From CBDCVY01 sp965223245 (GTDB lineage Bacteria > Nitrospinota > Nitrospinia > Nitrospinales > Nitrospinaceae): a stretch of DNA of 64,000 bases. The translations under genes were made by a program, and so were the position numbers. Where the stretch lies: contig CBDCVY010000013.1 in assembly GCA_965223245.1 (NCBI GenBank), positions 372,001 to 436,000 on the forward strand, in the 5' to 3' direction. The first letter of the stretch is position 1. Every line of letters begins with the position of its first letter. Of this stretch, positions 43,941 through 52,966 are shown one piece after another. The notes under the pieces were generated by a model that saw only the letters and a list, made by a program, of their open reading frames with translations, did not search any database and was not told the origin of the DNA.

Positions 43941-44960
43941 CTAACCGCCAATGGCATGCATGGCACGGGTAGGACGTTCAAAATCATCTAAATTAATTTT
44001 ATGACCAGGCTCTTTGATTACTAGTGCGTCACGAATTCTTTGTTCAATTTCCTTGTTATTAGCTCCGCTACGGATTAACTCTTTTAGATTGTGCTCATTA
44101 GTTGAGAAAAGACAAGTTCGCAACTTACCATCCGCTGTCATTCTAATTCGGTTGCAATAGTCGCAAAAGGGATTGCTCACGGCAGTAATAATCCCTATTT
44201 TCCCCTTGCCATCAGCAAAACGATATTCACTCGCTGGTCCAATTTCTAATGAATCCTGAATTGGAACTAAATCATATTTTTTGCTAATGATCTCTAAAAT
44301 TTCATGGCCAAAGAGAACTTTATCTCTCTCCCAGGTTTGATCAGCATCCAAAGGCATAAACTCAATAAATCTTATCTCGAAACCCTCGGACCGGCCCATA
44401 TCAACCAACTTTACGAGTTCAGATTCAGAGAAATTTCGAATCGCAACAGCATTGACTTTTATAGACTCAAAGCCTAATTCTTTAGCTTCCGCCATGCCCT
44501 CTAGAACCTGATCTAAGCAATCTCTTCGGTTTACATGGGTAAACTTTTCTTTATCTAAGGCATCCAAGCTAATATTCAATCTTTGCAATCCGGCTTCTTT
44601 TAAAGCCCTGGCATGTTGCTTTAGGAAAAAAGCATTAGTAGTCATTGCTATGTCTTCAATGCCTTCCACGTTCTTAAGCATCCGAATCAACAAAGGTAGG
44701 TCTTTTCTTAAAAGAGGTTCTCCCCCTGTTAATCGAAGGCGAAAAATTCCCATACGGGAGACAACTTCAACAACTCGTTGGATTTCTTCAAAAGATAGCA
44801 AATTAGAACGATCCATGAACTCGACATTGTCTGCCGGCATGCAATAAGTACAGCGAAAGTTACAACGATCTGTCACTGAGATTCGTAAATTAACAATTTT
44901 GCGCCCCATCCCGTCAATGAGTTCAGGCCGTTGAAAATTTTTTGTTTTTTCCATTAGCAT
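43941..44960 (-). CDS. moaA: GTP 3',8-cyclase MoaA
   Basis: MoaA is the radical SAM enzyme that, with MoaC, begins molybdenum cofactor synthesis. The 339-residue protein has the radical SAM cluster motif C33-NFR-C37-TY-C40 in SVTDRCNFRCTYCMP, LTGGEPLLRKD, and the C-terminal second cluster motif NPFCDYCNRIRMTADGKLRTCLF. It ends in the conserved Gly-Gly (MHAIGG), needed for catalysis in known enzymes. No other moa genes lie nearby. I saw no Moco riboswitch upstream. Confidence 0.97.
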   Translation of the reverse strand: MLMEKTKNFQRPELIDGMGRKIVNLRISVTDRCNFRCTYCMPADNVEFMDRSNLLSFEEIQRVVEVVSRMGIFRLRLTGGEPLLRKDLPLLIRMLKNVEGIEDIAMTTNAFFLKQHARALKEAGLQRLNISLDALDKEKFTHVNRRDCLDQVLEGMAEAKELGFESIKVNAVAIRNFSESELVKLVDMGRSEGFEIRFIEFMPLDADQTWERDKVLFGHEILEIISKKYDLVPIQDSLEIGPASEYRFADGKGKIGIITAVSNPFCDYCNRIRMTADGKLRTCLFSTNEHNLKELIRSGANNKEIEQRIRDALVIKEPGHKINLDDFERPTRAMHAIGG

Positions 44961-45449
44961 GTTTTTTGACTGTATTATTAATGAAAAAGCATTTTGCTTG
45001 AGATGATTCCCAAATAAAAAATTGGCTTTGTTTTACTTAATTTTATTTTGCAAATTATACTCTTTTTGATATTTAGATGCACTGGAATTGTCATTTCGCT
45101 GATAAAAACAAATTAACGAAACCAAGTTTTTCATAACGTTGGAAATGCACAGAATTTCGACTTCTCTATAAAGTGCTCCATATTAAGAAGACTTCTCAAA
45201 GTATGATTTATAATTATTTAAAACTATTGGGCTTAGAGAAAGCTGAATGGGGCTTTGTCTAGTGAAAAATGCTTAAATTTAGTGAAAACTAAGAACTTTA
45301 ACCCATCAACCGCATCTAATATACGTTAAATGGCAATAATTAAAGGATTTATTATTCGGCTTTCAAGGAACTTTGATATAGAATAAATCCTTCCATTTTT
45401 AAATAATGGTTACAAATTTAAATACAACAAAAGGTTGAAAAAAAGCCCT
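44961..45449. other. Intergenic region between moaA and the suf cluster (489 bp)
   Basis: This is AT-rich and non-coding by eye, between the divergent moaA and NifU-like genes. It holds an 11-bp inverted repeat (45343-45392) near the suf side and two copies of TAGTGAAAA about 25 bp apart in the stretch 45255-45300. No tRNA, small gene or recognised riboswitch was found. Confidence 0.5.
45343..45392. promoter_or_regulatory. Inverted repeat ahead of the suf cluster
   Basis: AAGGATTTATT (45343-45353) and AATAAATCCTT (45382-45392) form a perfect 11-bp inverted repeat with a 28-nt spacer, 58 bp before the first gene of the iron-sulfur cluster. It could be an operator for an iron or cluster-sensing regulator, or an RNA hairpin in the leader. 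It does not match the IscR or Fur boxes I know. Confidence 0.4.
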
Positions 45450-46202
45450 ATGTCTGTTGCTGAAGAAAAGTTTTCATCAAAATTCGATGAGGCGGCCAGT
45501 AAGCCAAAAAATCGTGGAGCTTATTACCAGGAAGATGCTGCCGAAAAAGGTTTGGCTCTCGTAGAGGCAAAGTTTAAGGATATGAAATTGTATTGGTTGG
45601 TTGATACTCAGGAAGATCGAGTGTACAGCGCCAAATTTTTTGCGTATGGCGGAAAAGTTTCCATCGCGATTTGCGAGACCCTTTGTTCTATGGTTAAGGG
45701 GTTAACGATTGATGAGTCTTGCTCGCTTTTAGGTGCTGATGTAGAAAGTGCATTGAGGGATACTCCGGAAGAACCGGCAGTACCAGAGTCTAAAAAATTA
45801 GCCTTTGGTAATATTCCTGAGCTTTTGAAGCTTATAAAAGAAAAATATCCTGAGGCCAAAGCAATCGCATTAGCCAGTCAAACGATTAAAGATACAGGTG
45901 TTCAACCTGCAAGTGCTAAAGAGCTTACTCTTCAAGAACAAGCATGGTTGGGGTTAAGTGAAGAAGAGCAAATTCAGCAAATAAATATAGTTTTAGATGA
46001 AAAAATTCGACCTGCACTTATGAATGATGGAGGAAATGTGCAGGTTATGGAAGTGGTTGATGGAGAAAAAATAATCATTCAATATCAAGGAGCGTGTGGT
46101 AGTTGCGGTTCTTCTTTAGGGGCTACTCTTTCATTCATTGAGCAAACCTTAAGAAAAGATATTTATAATGATCTGCAAGTAGTTCCAAACTCCGTTATTT
46201 AA
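45450..46202 (+). CDS. NifU-like protein with degenerate IscU-like N-terminal domain
   Basis: The 250-residue protein has two parts. The C-terminal NifU/Nfu domain (about 175-250) is intact, with DEKIRPALMNDGGNVQVMEV and the cluster-binding C216-GS-C219 in GACGSCGSSLGATLSFIE. The N-terminal part resembles an IscU scaffold (LYWLVDTQEDRVYSAKFFAYGGKVSIAICETLCSMVKG), but the first cluster cysteine is replaced (AYGG) and the remaining cysteines are displaced, so it may not assemble clusters. The start is the ATG at 45450; an in-frame TTG at 45435 precedes it. It leads the sufBCDSU genes and is probably a carrier or assembly partner. Confidence 0.82.
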   Translation: MSVAEEKFSSKFDEAASKPKNRGAYYQEDAAEKGLALVEAKFKDMKLYWLVDTQEDRVYSAKFFAYGGKVSIAICETLCSMVKGLTIDESCSLLGADVESALRDTPEEPAVPESKKLAFGNIPELLKLIKEKYPEAKAIALASQTIKDTGVQPASAKELTLQEQAWLGLSEEEQIQQINIVLDEKIRPALMNDGGNVQVMEVVDGEKIIIQYQGACGSCGSSLGATLSFIEQTLRKDIYNDLQVVPNSVI

Positions 46203-46301
46203 TGAGTAATTGTTTCTCTATTTAATCTCTTTAATAAGCTATTATTTTGGGAGTCTTCCTGAAATAATTTCTTTCTTTACATGAAAGAAGGGATATTAAA
46301 A

Positions 46302-47765
46302 ATGACAGATAAATCAAATCCAAAATTGACTGATATGGATGAAGTATTAGCCAACACGGATTATAAATATGGATTTCAAACTGAGATAGATGCGGAAGTT
46401 TTACCTAAAGGGCTCAATGAAGATGTTATTCGAACAATCTCAAAAAAGAAAAATGAACCAAAGTTTATGTTGGATTTTCGTTTAAAGGCTTATCGAAAAT
46501 GGTTGACCATGGAAGAACCAAAATGGCCGAATGTCCATTATCCGCCAATTGATTATCAAGATATTTCTTACTATTCAGCACCTAAGCCGAAAAAGAAACT
46601 GGAAAGCTTGGATGAAGTAGACCCTGAGTTGTTGCGGACCTTTGATAAATTAGGAATTCCCCTTGATGAACAGAAAAAGTTGTCTAATGTTGCTGTAGAT
46701 GCTGTTTTTGACAGCGTTAGTGTTGCAACTACTCACAAGAAAAAACTGATGGAAGTGGGGATTATTTTCTGCTCAATATCTGAGGCATTGCAGGAATACC
46801 CTGAGCTTATAGAAGAATATCTAGGCACTGTGGTACCAATTGGTGATAATTTTTTCTCGGCTCTCAATAGCGCGGTCTTTACTGATGGTTCATTTGTTTA
46901 TATTCCTCCAGATACTATCTCTCCTATGGAACTTTCCACATATTTCCGTATTAATACTGAAGAAACCGGACAATTTGAACGAACATTAATTATTTGTGCA
47001 GAGAATAGTTATGTTTCCTATTTAGAGGGATGCACTGCGCCTCAATTTGATACTAATCAACTTCATGCAGCTGTGGTTGAATTAGTTACCTTGGATAATG
47101 CTGAAATAAAATACAGTACGGTACAAAATTGGTATGCGGGTGATCCGGAAACGGGAAAAGGGGGAATTTATAATTTTGTAACCAAACGCGGAAAATGTTT
47201 GGGAGAAAAATCTAAGATTTCTTGGACTCAAGTGGAAACAGGATCTGCGATTACTTGGAAATATCCCAGTTGTATTCTGCAGGGTGATCATAGTCAGGGA
47301 GAATTCTTTTCAGTGGCGCTCACTAATGGATTAATGCAGGCGGATACAGGTACCAAAATGATTCATATCGGTAAAAACACTCGTTCAAGTATTATTTCCA
47401 AAGGGATCTCTGCAGATAAATCCAGTAATAGTTATCGCGGTTTAGTCAAAGTAAATAAGAATGCTGAAAATGCTCGAAATTACACCCAATGTGACAGTAT
47501 GTTGGTGGGGGATCAAAGTAGTGCACACACCTTCCCTTATATTGAGACAGCTAATAGCTCGGTACAGCTGGAGCATGAGGCTTCCACTTCAAAAATTAGT
47601 GAAGAGCAACTATTTTACTTTGAACAACGGGGAATTTCTAGAGAGAACGCCATTACCGCACTAATTAATGGGTTTTGTAAGGAAGTTTTCAAACAACTTC
47701 CCATGGAGTTTGCGGTTGAAGCGGAAAAATTATTGACTTTAAAGCTGGAAAATAGTGTCGGGTAA
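46302..47765 (+). CDS. sufB: Fe-S cluster scaffold subunit SufB
   Basis: SufB, with SufC and SufD, forms the SUF scaffold on which iron-sulfur clusters are assembled. The 487-residue protein matches the family in FMLDFRLKAYRKWLTM, FVYIPPDTISPMELSTYFRIN, YLEGCTAPQFDTNQLHAAVVEL, the WYAGDPETGKGGIYNFVTKRG block, GDHSQGEFFSVALTNGLMQADTGTKM and GLVKVNKNAENARNYTQCDSML with its conserved cysteine. ATG 46302 has GAAGGG about 10 nt upstream and is preferred over ATG 46281. The gap to sufC is 221 bp, much longer than the other suf junctions. Confidence 0.97.
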   Translation: MTDKSNPKLTDMDEVLANTDYKYGFQTEIDAEVLPKGLNEDVIRTISKKKNEPKFMLDFRLKAYRKWLTMEEPKWPNVHYPPIDYQDISYYSAPKPKKKLESLDEVDPELLRTFDKLGIPLDEQKKLSNVAVDAVFDSVSVATTHKKKLMEVGIIFCSISEALQEYPELIEEYLGTVVPIGDNFFSALNSAVFTDGSFVYIPPDTISPMELSTYFRINTEETGQFERTLIICAENSYVSYLEGCTAPQFDTNQLHAAVVELVTLDNAEIKYSTVQNWYAGDPETGKGGIYNFVTKRGKCLGEKSKISWTQVETGSAITWKYPSCILQGDHSQGEFFSVALTNGLMQADTGTKMIHIGKNTRSSIISKGISADKSSNSYRGLVKVNKNAENARNYTQCDSMLVGDQSSAHTFPYIETANSSVQLEHEASTSKISEEQLFYFEQRGISRENAITALINGFCKEVFKQLPMEFAVEAEKLLTLKLENSVG

Positions 47766-47878
47766 GCCCTATTGGGGCACAGCGATTTTTCGAATTAAAA
47801 ATAGAAAGTTTTAATCAAAATAAATAAAAGTTCACTATGTTGAGTTTGGAAGGTGTGCTTTTAGGTGTTAACTGGAAG

Positions 47879-47914
47879 GCCAGGTAGGGGATATCCCGAA
47901 AAAATATACCTGGC
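47879..47914. promoter_or_regulatory. Nested hairpin between sufB and sufC
   Basis: GCCAGGTA and TACCTGGC (47879-47886 and 47907-47914) form a perfect 8-bp stem whose 20-nt loop contains the palindrome GGGATATCCC (47888-47897). It lies in the 221-bp gap between sufB and sufC. It has no proper T-tract, so processing, partial termination or mRNA stabilisation that sets SufB levels against SufCDS is more likely than full termination. Confidence 0.45.
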
Positions 47915-47986
47915 TTCATTCATTTTATATTTGTAAATAGTGGAATATATAAATCCCATTGTTTGAAACATATTTAAGGATCAGAC

Positions 47987-48736
47987 ATGCTTGAAATAAA
48001 AGACTTACATGCAGGTTTTGAAGGGACAGAAATAGTTAAAGGGGTAAACCTTTCAGTGAATAGAGGTGAAATACATGCCGTCATGGGGCCAAATGGTTCT
48101 GGGAAAAGTACTTTATCTAAGGTGTTAGCGGGCCATCCCTCTTATCAGGTTAGTAAAGGTAGTGTTACTTTAGATGGAAAAGATCTTTTAGAGATGGATC
48201 CAGAAGTCAGGGCGCTGGAAGGTGTGTTTATGGGTTTCCAATATCCGGTAGAAATCCCTGGGGTGAATAATGCCGAGTTTTTACGTATGGCTTACAATGC
48301 TAAAAAAGTTCACTTAGGGGATGAAGAGATTGACCCACTCGATTTTGATGAAATTCTTGATGTGAAAATGAAACTAGTGGGAATGGATAAGAAATACAAG
48401 AATCGATTTTTAAATGAAGGTTTCTCTGGGGGCGAAAAAAAGAAAAACGAAATCTTACAAATGGCTATTTTAGAACCTAAATTATCCATATTGGATGAAA
48501 CAGACTCTGGGTTGGATATTGATGCTTTAAAAGTAGTGGCTGAAGGAGTGAATAAACTGGTAAATCAAAACAATGCTTTGATATTGATTACCCATTACCA
48601 ACGCCTCTTAAACTATATTAAGCCTGACTTTGTTCATGTTTTTAGCCAAGGTCAAATTATAAAATCGGGAGATAGAGAGTTGGCTAAAGAATTGGAAGCC
48701 GATGGTTACGATAAATTAACTGCGGCTGCTAATTAG
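47987..48736 (+). CDS. sufC: Fe-S assembly ATPase SufC
   Basis: SufC is the ABC-type ATPase of the SufBC2D complex. The 249-residue protein has Walker A GPNGSGKSTLSKVLAGHP, the SufC-specific region GVFMGFQYPVEIPGVNNAEFLRM, the signature FSGGEKKKNEILQM and the Walker B-like SILDETDSGLDIDALKVV with the H-loop ITHYQRLLNYI. The catalytic Glu is followed by Thr-Asp (DETDSGLD), as is normal for SufC. It starts after a long gap from sufB and ends 10 bp before sufD. Confidence 0.98.
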   Translation: MLEIKDLHAGFEGTEIVKGVNLSVNRGEIHAVMGPNGSGKSTLSKVLAGHPSYQVSKGSVTLDGKDLLEMDPEVRALEGVFMGFQYPVEIPGVNNAEFLRMAYNAKKVHLGDEEIDPLDFDEILDVKMKLVGMDKKYKNRFLNEGFSGGEKKKNEILQMAILEPKLSILDETDSGLDIDALKVVAEGVNKLVNQNNALILITHYQRLLNYIKPDFVHVFSQGQIIKSGDRELAKELEADGYDKLTAAAN

Positions 48737-48746
48737 GAGGAATGGT

Positions 48747-50072
48747 ATGACAGGCTCAATGGTAGATTTAAAGCAAACGCAGGAAACCGCAATCATTGAT
48801 TTATATAAAAAAATAGTTTCTGAAAATAAATCTCCCGATGGATTACATGAACTTCGAGAAGCAGCCATTCATCGATTTGAAGCTTTAAGGTTTCCACACA
48901 AAAAACATGAAATGTATACATTTGCCAATGTACAAGAATTGGCTTCCACCTCATTTATTTTGGCAAAAGAAGGACCAATAGATTCTAAGTTAATATTGGA
49001 CAATGTGTATCCTTCTTGTAAAAACAGCTTTATAGTTTTTGTGAATGGATTTTTCCATAAGGGGTTATCAAATATTTCTGCAATGGGAACTTCTATTAAA
49101 ATAAATGAATTAAAATCGGCTGTTTCGGATAAGACTTTACATTCTTATTTACTAGAAACAATTTCTAACGAGAACGATGTGTTCGCCGCGTTAAATGGAG
49201 CTTTTGTTCAAGAAGGATTGTTCTTGGATGTTGCCGAAAATTCCATCTTTGAACAGCCATTGCAAATTATTTATGTTTCGCACGCTTCATCACCTAACCC
49301 AATCACTTCTCATCCACGTTTGTTACTTCGACTGGGTAAATTAGCAGAGTTGAAATTAATTGTTAAATTCATTGGAAGTGGAGAGAATTACTTTGTGAAT
49401 TGTGCTCAAGATTTTTTAGTTGAGGAAAATGCAGGACTTACCTATTCAAAAATTCAACAGGATAATGCCCGCGCTTGGCATTGCTCGAAAACTCGTGTGA
49501 ATATAAGAAGAAATGGTCGGTTTATTTCTGCAAATGCATCCTCAGGAAACCGGTTAACCCGGCACCATTATGAAGTCCACTTAAGAGATGAGGGAGCCCA
49601 AGCCCAATTGAATGGTGCTTCGGTATTAATTAATGAAGAACAGGTTCATAATTTTGTTCGCATACACCATGAAGCCCCTAATTGTACTAGTCAGCAGTTA
49701 TTTAGAAATGTTATTGACCAAAAAGGACGCTCAAGTTTTGACGGAACGGTGATTGTTAATAAAGGGGCCCAACTGACTTATTCAGATCAATTAATTAATA
49801 ACTTAATGCTTTCAGATGAAGCTCATGCAGATAATAAGCCTAATTTAATGATCTTTGCAGATGATGTGAAATGTACCCATGGAGCCACCGTTGGGCAAAT
49901 TGATGAGGATCAATTATTTTACTTGAAAACTCGAGGACTTTCCCAAGAGTTAGCACAATCTTTGCTTACTAAAAGTTTTGTAGAAACAGTTATTCAAACC
50001 ATACCCTTTTCCGAAGTTCGGGAAGACTTGGATGAAATCTTGTTGGATAAATTGGAGGCCAACCATGGCTGA
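48747..50072 (+). CDS. sufD: Fe-S assembly protein SufD
   Basis: SufD is the SufB paralog of the SufBC2D scaffold and takes part in iron acquisition. The 441-residue protein has the beta-helix core (LIVKFIGSGENYFVNCAQDFLVEENAGLTYSKIQ) and the C-terminal SufBD block DGTVIVNKGAQLTYSDQLINNLMLSDEAHADNKPNLMIFADDVKCTHGATVGQIDEDQLFYLKTRGL. The histidine in KCTHGAT is the one required in E. coli SufD. AGGAGG lies 7-8 nt before the ATG. Its 3' end overlaps sufS by 8 nt. Confidence 0.97.
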   Translation: MTGSMVDLKQTQETAIIDLYKKIVSENKSPDGLHELREAAIHRFEALRFPHKKHEMYTFANVQELASTSFILAKEGPIDSKLILDNVYPSCKNSFIVFVNGFFHKGLSNISAMGTSIKINELKSAVSDKTLHSYLLETISNENDVFAALNGAFVQEGLFLDVAENSIFEQPLQIIYVSHASSPNPITSHPRLLLRLGKLAELKLIVKFIGSGENYFVNCAQDFLVEENAGLTYSKIQQDNARAWHCSKTRVNIRRNGRFISANASSGNRLTRHHYEVHLRDEGAQAQLNGASVLINEEQVHNFVRIHHEAPNCTSQQLFRNVIDQKGRSSFDGTVIVNKGAQLTYSDQLINNLMLSDEAHADNKPNLMIFADDVKCTHGATVGQIDEDQLFYLKTRGLSQELAQSLLTKSFVETVIQTIPFSEVREDLDEILLDKLEANHG

Positions 50073-51318
50073 TGCAAACACAACCACCCTGGTTTCAGGG
50101 TTTGAAGTAGATAAAATTCGTAGTGAATTCCCCGTGCTTTCACAAAAAGTTAATGGTAAACCGCTTGTTTATTTAGATAATGCAGCCACAACTCAAAAAC
50201 CTTGGCGGGTTATTAATCGAATCCATAAATTTGATTCTGAGGAGTATGGAACTGTGCGTCGTGGAGCTTATAGAATAAGTGAAAAGGCGACCCAATTGTT
50301 TGAAGATGCACGACAAAAGTTGGCAGACTTTTTGGGAACGGAGAATCGTAAGGAAATCATTTTTACTAGCGGTACCACACAAGCCATAAATTTAGTGGCT
50401 CATAGTTATGGGAAAAAATTTGTAGAATCAGGAGATGAGGTTGTTATCTCTAATATCGAACACCACGCAAATACTGTTCCCTGGCAGGTTTTGTGTGAAG
50501 AAAAGGGTGCGAAACTAAAAGCAATCCCAGTCAATGATCGTGGCGAATTGATTATGGAAGAATATGATAAGCTGTTGACTAATCGCACAAAAGTAGTTTC
50601 GGTTAATCATGTTTCGAATGCATTGGGAACCGTTAACCCAATTAAAGAAATTATTGATAAAGCCCACGCTGTGGGAGCTAAGGTTTTAATCGATGGGGCG
50701 CAAAGTGCTCCTCACATTAAAGTAAATGTTAAGGAATTAGGTTGTGATTTTTATACGTTTTCCGGGCACAAAATGTATGGGCCGAGTGGAATCGGTGGCC
50801 TTTACGGAAATATGGAAGTTTTAGAATCCATGATCCCTTATGTTACGGGAGGGGATATGATTCGCCAAGTTACCTTGGAAAAAACGACTTTTGCGGACCC
50901 TCCCGGCCGATTTGAAGCAGGGACGCCGCCTATTTCACAAGTAATAGGTCTTGGAGAAGCCGTTGATTATTTGCAGGAAATCGGATTAGATAAAATTGCG
51001 GAATATGAGAACAATTTGTTGGAATATGGAACCCGGTTGTTTGAGGATATAGAGGGTTTAAGTATTATTGGTTCGGCAAAAGAAAAAGCGAGTATAATTT
51101 CTTTTCACTCAGATGCAATCCATCCTCATGATATGGTTACATTATTGGATCAAGATGGAATTGCAGTTCGGGGAGGACATCATTGTGCTCAACCGACCAT
51201 GCAAAGATTTCAGGTTCCTGCTACGTCTCGTGCGTCGGTATCCTTTTATAACAAATTTGAAGAGTTAGATGTTTTAGCCAAAAGTGTACAAAAAGCGATT
51301 AATCTTTTTTCAGGATAA
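50065..51318 (+). CDS. sufS: Cysteine desulfurase SufS
   Basis: SufS is the PLP-dependent group II desulfurase that supplies sulfur to SufU and SufB. The 417-residue protein has VYLDNAATTQKP, FTSGTTQAINLVA, the SNIEHHANTVPW loop, DGAQSAPHIKV, the PLP lysine in FSGHKMYGPSGIGGLYG, and the active-site cysteine loop VRGGHHCAQPTMQRF. I chose ATG 50065 because GGAGG is 6 nt upstream; an ATG at 50032 in the same frame lies deeper inside sufD. The 8-nt overlap with sufD suggests coupled translation. Confidence 0.97.
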   Translation: MADANTTTLVSGFEVDKIRSEFPVLSQKVNGKPLVYLDNAATTQKPWRVINRIHKFDSEEYGTVRRGAYRISEKATQLFEDARQKLADFLGTENRKEIIFTSGTTQAINLVAHSYGKKFVESGDEVVISNIEHHANTVPWQVLCEEKGAKLKAIPVNDRGELIMEEYDKLLTNRTKVVSVNHVSNALGTVNPIKEIIDKAHAVGAKVLIDGAQSAPHIKVNVKELGCDFYTFSGHKMYGPSGIGGLYGNMEVLESMIPYVTGGDMIRQVTLEKTTFADPPGRFEAGTPPISQVIGLGEAVDYLQEIGLDKIAEYENNLLEYGTRLFEDIEGLSIIGSAKEKASIISFHSDAIHPHDMVTLLDQDGIAVRGGHHCAQPTMQRFQVPATSRASVSFYNKFEELDVLAKSVQKAINLFSG

Positions 51319-51393
51319 TACCTCAGCTATTAATTGGTATTATATTAGTGGTAACAAGTTTTTTTATGGAGTTGATTGAAAAGGAATTAAATT

Positions 51394-51846
51394 ATGTCCT
51401 ATGACAATGAGCTTTATCAACAGGTGATTCTAGATCATAATAAAAAACCTAAGAATTTTCGTGATATGGAAGATGCTACGCATTCCTGTCATGGGTTCAA
51501 CCCGTTATGTGGTGATGACTATACTGTTTATCTGAAGGTCGATGACCAAAAGATTATTCGAGATATCAGTTTCATGGGTTCTGGATGCGCTATCTCCAAA
51601 GCGAGTTCTTCATTGATGACCAGCTTTTTAAAAGGTAAACCTATTGAGGATGCCAAAGTAGTATATGAAGAGTTTCACAAGATGGTATTAGGGGAATTTG
51701 ATCCGGAAAAAGAAGAAAATCATTTAGGGAAACTCAAATTATTTATGGGAATACGGGAATTCCCCTCACGAATTAAGTGTGCAAGTTTGTCATGGCATTC
51801 TATGGTTGGAGCTTTAAATAAAGACGACAAAGTTACCACGGAATAA
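51394..51846 (+). CDS. sufU: SufU sulfur acceptor
   Basis: The 150-residue IscU-like protein is of the SufU type, which binds zinc and accepts persulfide sulfur from SufS. Ligands are visible as C39 and D41 in NPLCGDDY, C65 in GSGCAIS and C129 in RIKCASLSW. The roughly 20-residue insertion between the second and third cysteines (LGEFDPEKEENHLGKLKLF) marks SufU as opposed to IscU. The pairing with SufS next door is the Gram-positive-like SUF layout, here in a diderm. Confidence 0.95.
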   Translation: MSYDNELYQQVILDHNKKPKNFRDMEDATHSCHGFNPLCGDDYTVYLKVDDQKIIRDISFMGSGCAISKASSSLMTSFLKGKPIEDAKVVYEEFHKMVLGEFDPEKEENHLGKLKLFMGIREFPSRIKCASLSWHSMVGALNKDDKVTTE

Positions 51847-51895
51847 ATTATAGAGTAAACTTTAAAAATTTCTCACCCCCAGGATAAGGAGGTGG

Positions 51896-52966
51896 GTGAT
51901 TAAGATACAAAATACACAATCCTTGTTAGACCAAACCACCCGCTCGGGTGATTTGTCCATCCCTTTAAAAAATAAGAAACTCATTTGTACTGCTTGTGGG
52001 CACCGTTGCGAATTAAAGCCCGGGAAACGCGGGGTTTGTAAAGTCCGATTTAATGAAGAGGGTGTTTTAAGAGTTCCTTTTCAATACACAGCAGGATTAC
52101 AGATTGATCCTATCGAAAAGAAACCTTTTTTTCATGTTTTACCAGGAAGTGATTCTTTAAGTTTTGGTATGTTGGGTTGCGATTTTAAATGTGATTACTG
52201 TCAAAATTGGTTTACATCGCAAACTTTAAGGGATGAGGCATCCACCGTTAGCTTTAGAGCTATTACATCTAAGGAAATTTGCGATGTAGCTGAAGAGCAT
52301 AAAGCTAAGGCAATAATTTCAACATATAACGAACCATTAATTACAAGTGAATGGGCTGTAGAAGTCTTTAGGGAAGCGCGTGCTCGCAATCTCCTGACGG
52401 GGTATGTTTCTAATGGTCATGGAACGCCCGAAGTAATAGAATATTTAGAACCCTGGCTAGATCTATTTAAAATTGATCTAAAATGTTTTGATAAAAACAA
52501 ATATAGAAAATTAGGCGGAAGTTTGGATCAGGTTTTGGAAACCATTTATTCTGTAAAAACCAAGGGGTTTTGGTTGGAGATTGTTACTTTAGTGATTCCC
52601 GAATATAATGATTCCAATGCTGAGTTAACCGAAATCGCTAAATTTATTGCTTCCATTTCTCCTGAAATACCCTGGCATGTTACAGGTTTTCATCCTCAAT
52701 ATAAAATGTTAGATAAAAAAAGTACCGAAATAAGCCATTTAGTTAGGGCAAGGGATATTGGTATGGGTTTAGGGCTTCACTACGTCTATACAGGTAATCG
52801 GCCTGGCTTGATTGAGAATGCAGAGGATACCTTTTGCCCAAATTGTAAGAAAACTTTAATCAAGCGCTACGGATTTCGGGTTTTGAAAAACGATTTAATG
52901 AATGGAGAATGTTCATATTGTTGCTATTCGATTCCGGGTGTTTGGAATAAAGATCAAATTGTGTAA
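51896..52966 (+). CDS. amrS: AmrS-type radical SAM enzyme (AmmeMemoRadiSam system)
   Basis: The 356-residue protein belongs to the PflA-like radical SAM group of the AmmeMemoRadiSam system. It has an N-terminal zinc-ribbon-like set (C31-TA-C34-GHR-C38 and C48), the cluster motif C95-DFK-C99-DY-C102 in MLGCDFKCDYCQNW, TYNEPLITSEW, LKIDLKCFDKNKYRKL-type sequence, WHVTGFHPQYKM and a C-terminal FCPNCKK/ECSYCC pair. Its partners AMMECR1 and Memo are not in the window, and the substrate is unknown. The start is GTG at 51896 with GGAGG only 3 nt away, unusually close. It probably ends the suf transcript. Confidence 0.85.
   Translation: MIKIQNTQSLLDQTTRSGDLSIPLKNKKLICTACGHRCELKPGKRGVCKVRFNEEGVLRVPFQYTAGLQIDPIEKKPFFHVLPGSDSLSFGMLGCDFKCDYCQNWFTSQTLRDEASTVSFRAITSKEICDVAEEHKAKAIISTYNEPLITSEWAVEVFREARARNLLTGYVSNGHGTPEVIEYLEPWLDLFKIDLKCFDKNKYRKLGGSLDQVLETIYSVKTKGFWLEIVTLVIPEYNDSNAELTEIAKFIASISPEIPWHVTGFHPQYKMLDKKSTEISHLVRARDIGMGLGLHYVYTGNRPGLIENAEDTFCPNCKKTLIKRYGFRVLKNDLMNGECSYCCYSIPGVWNKDQIV

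Noticed and set aside
44961..45060. Molybdenum cofactor riboswitch upstream of moaA
   Set aside because: The region is AT-rich and I could not recognise the conserved helices or GNRA features of the Moco motif.
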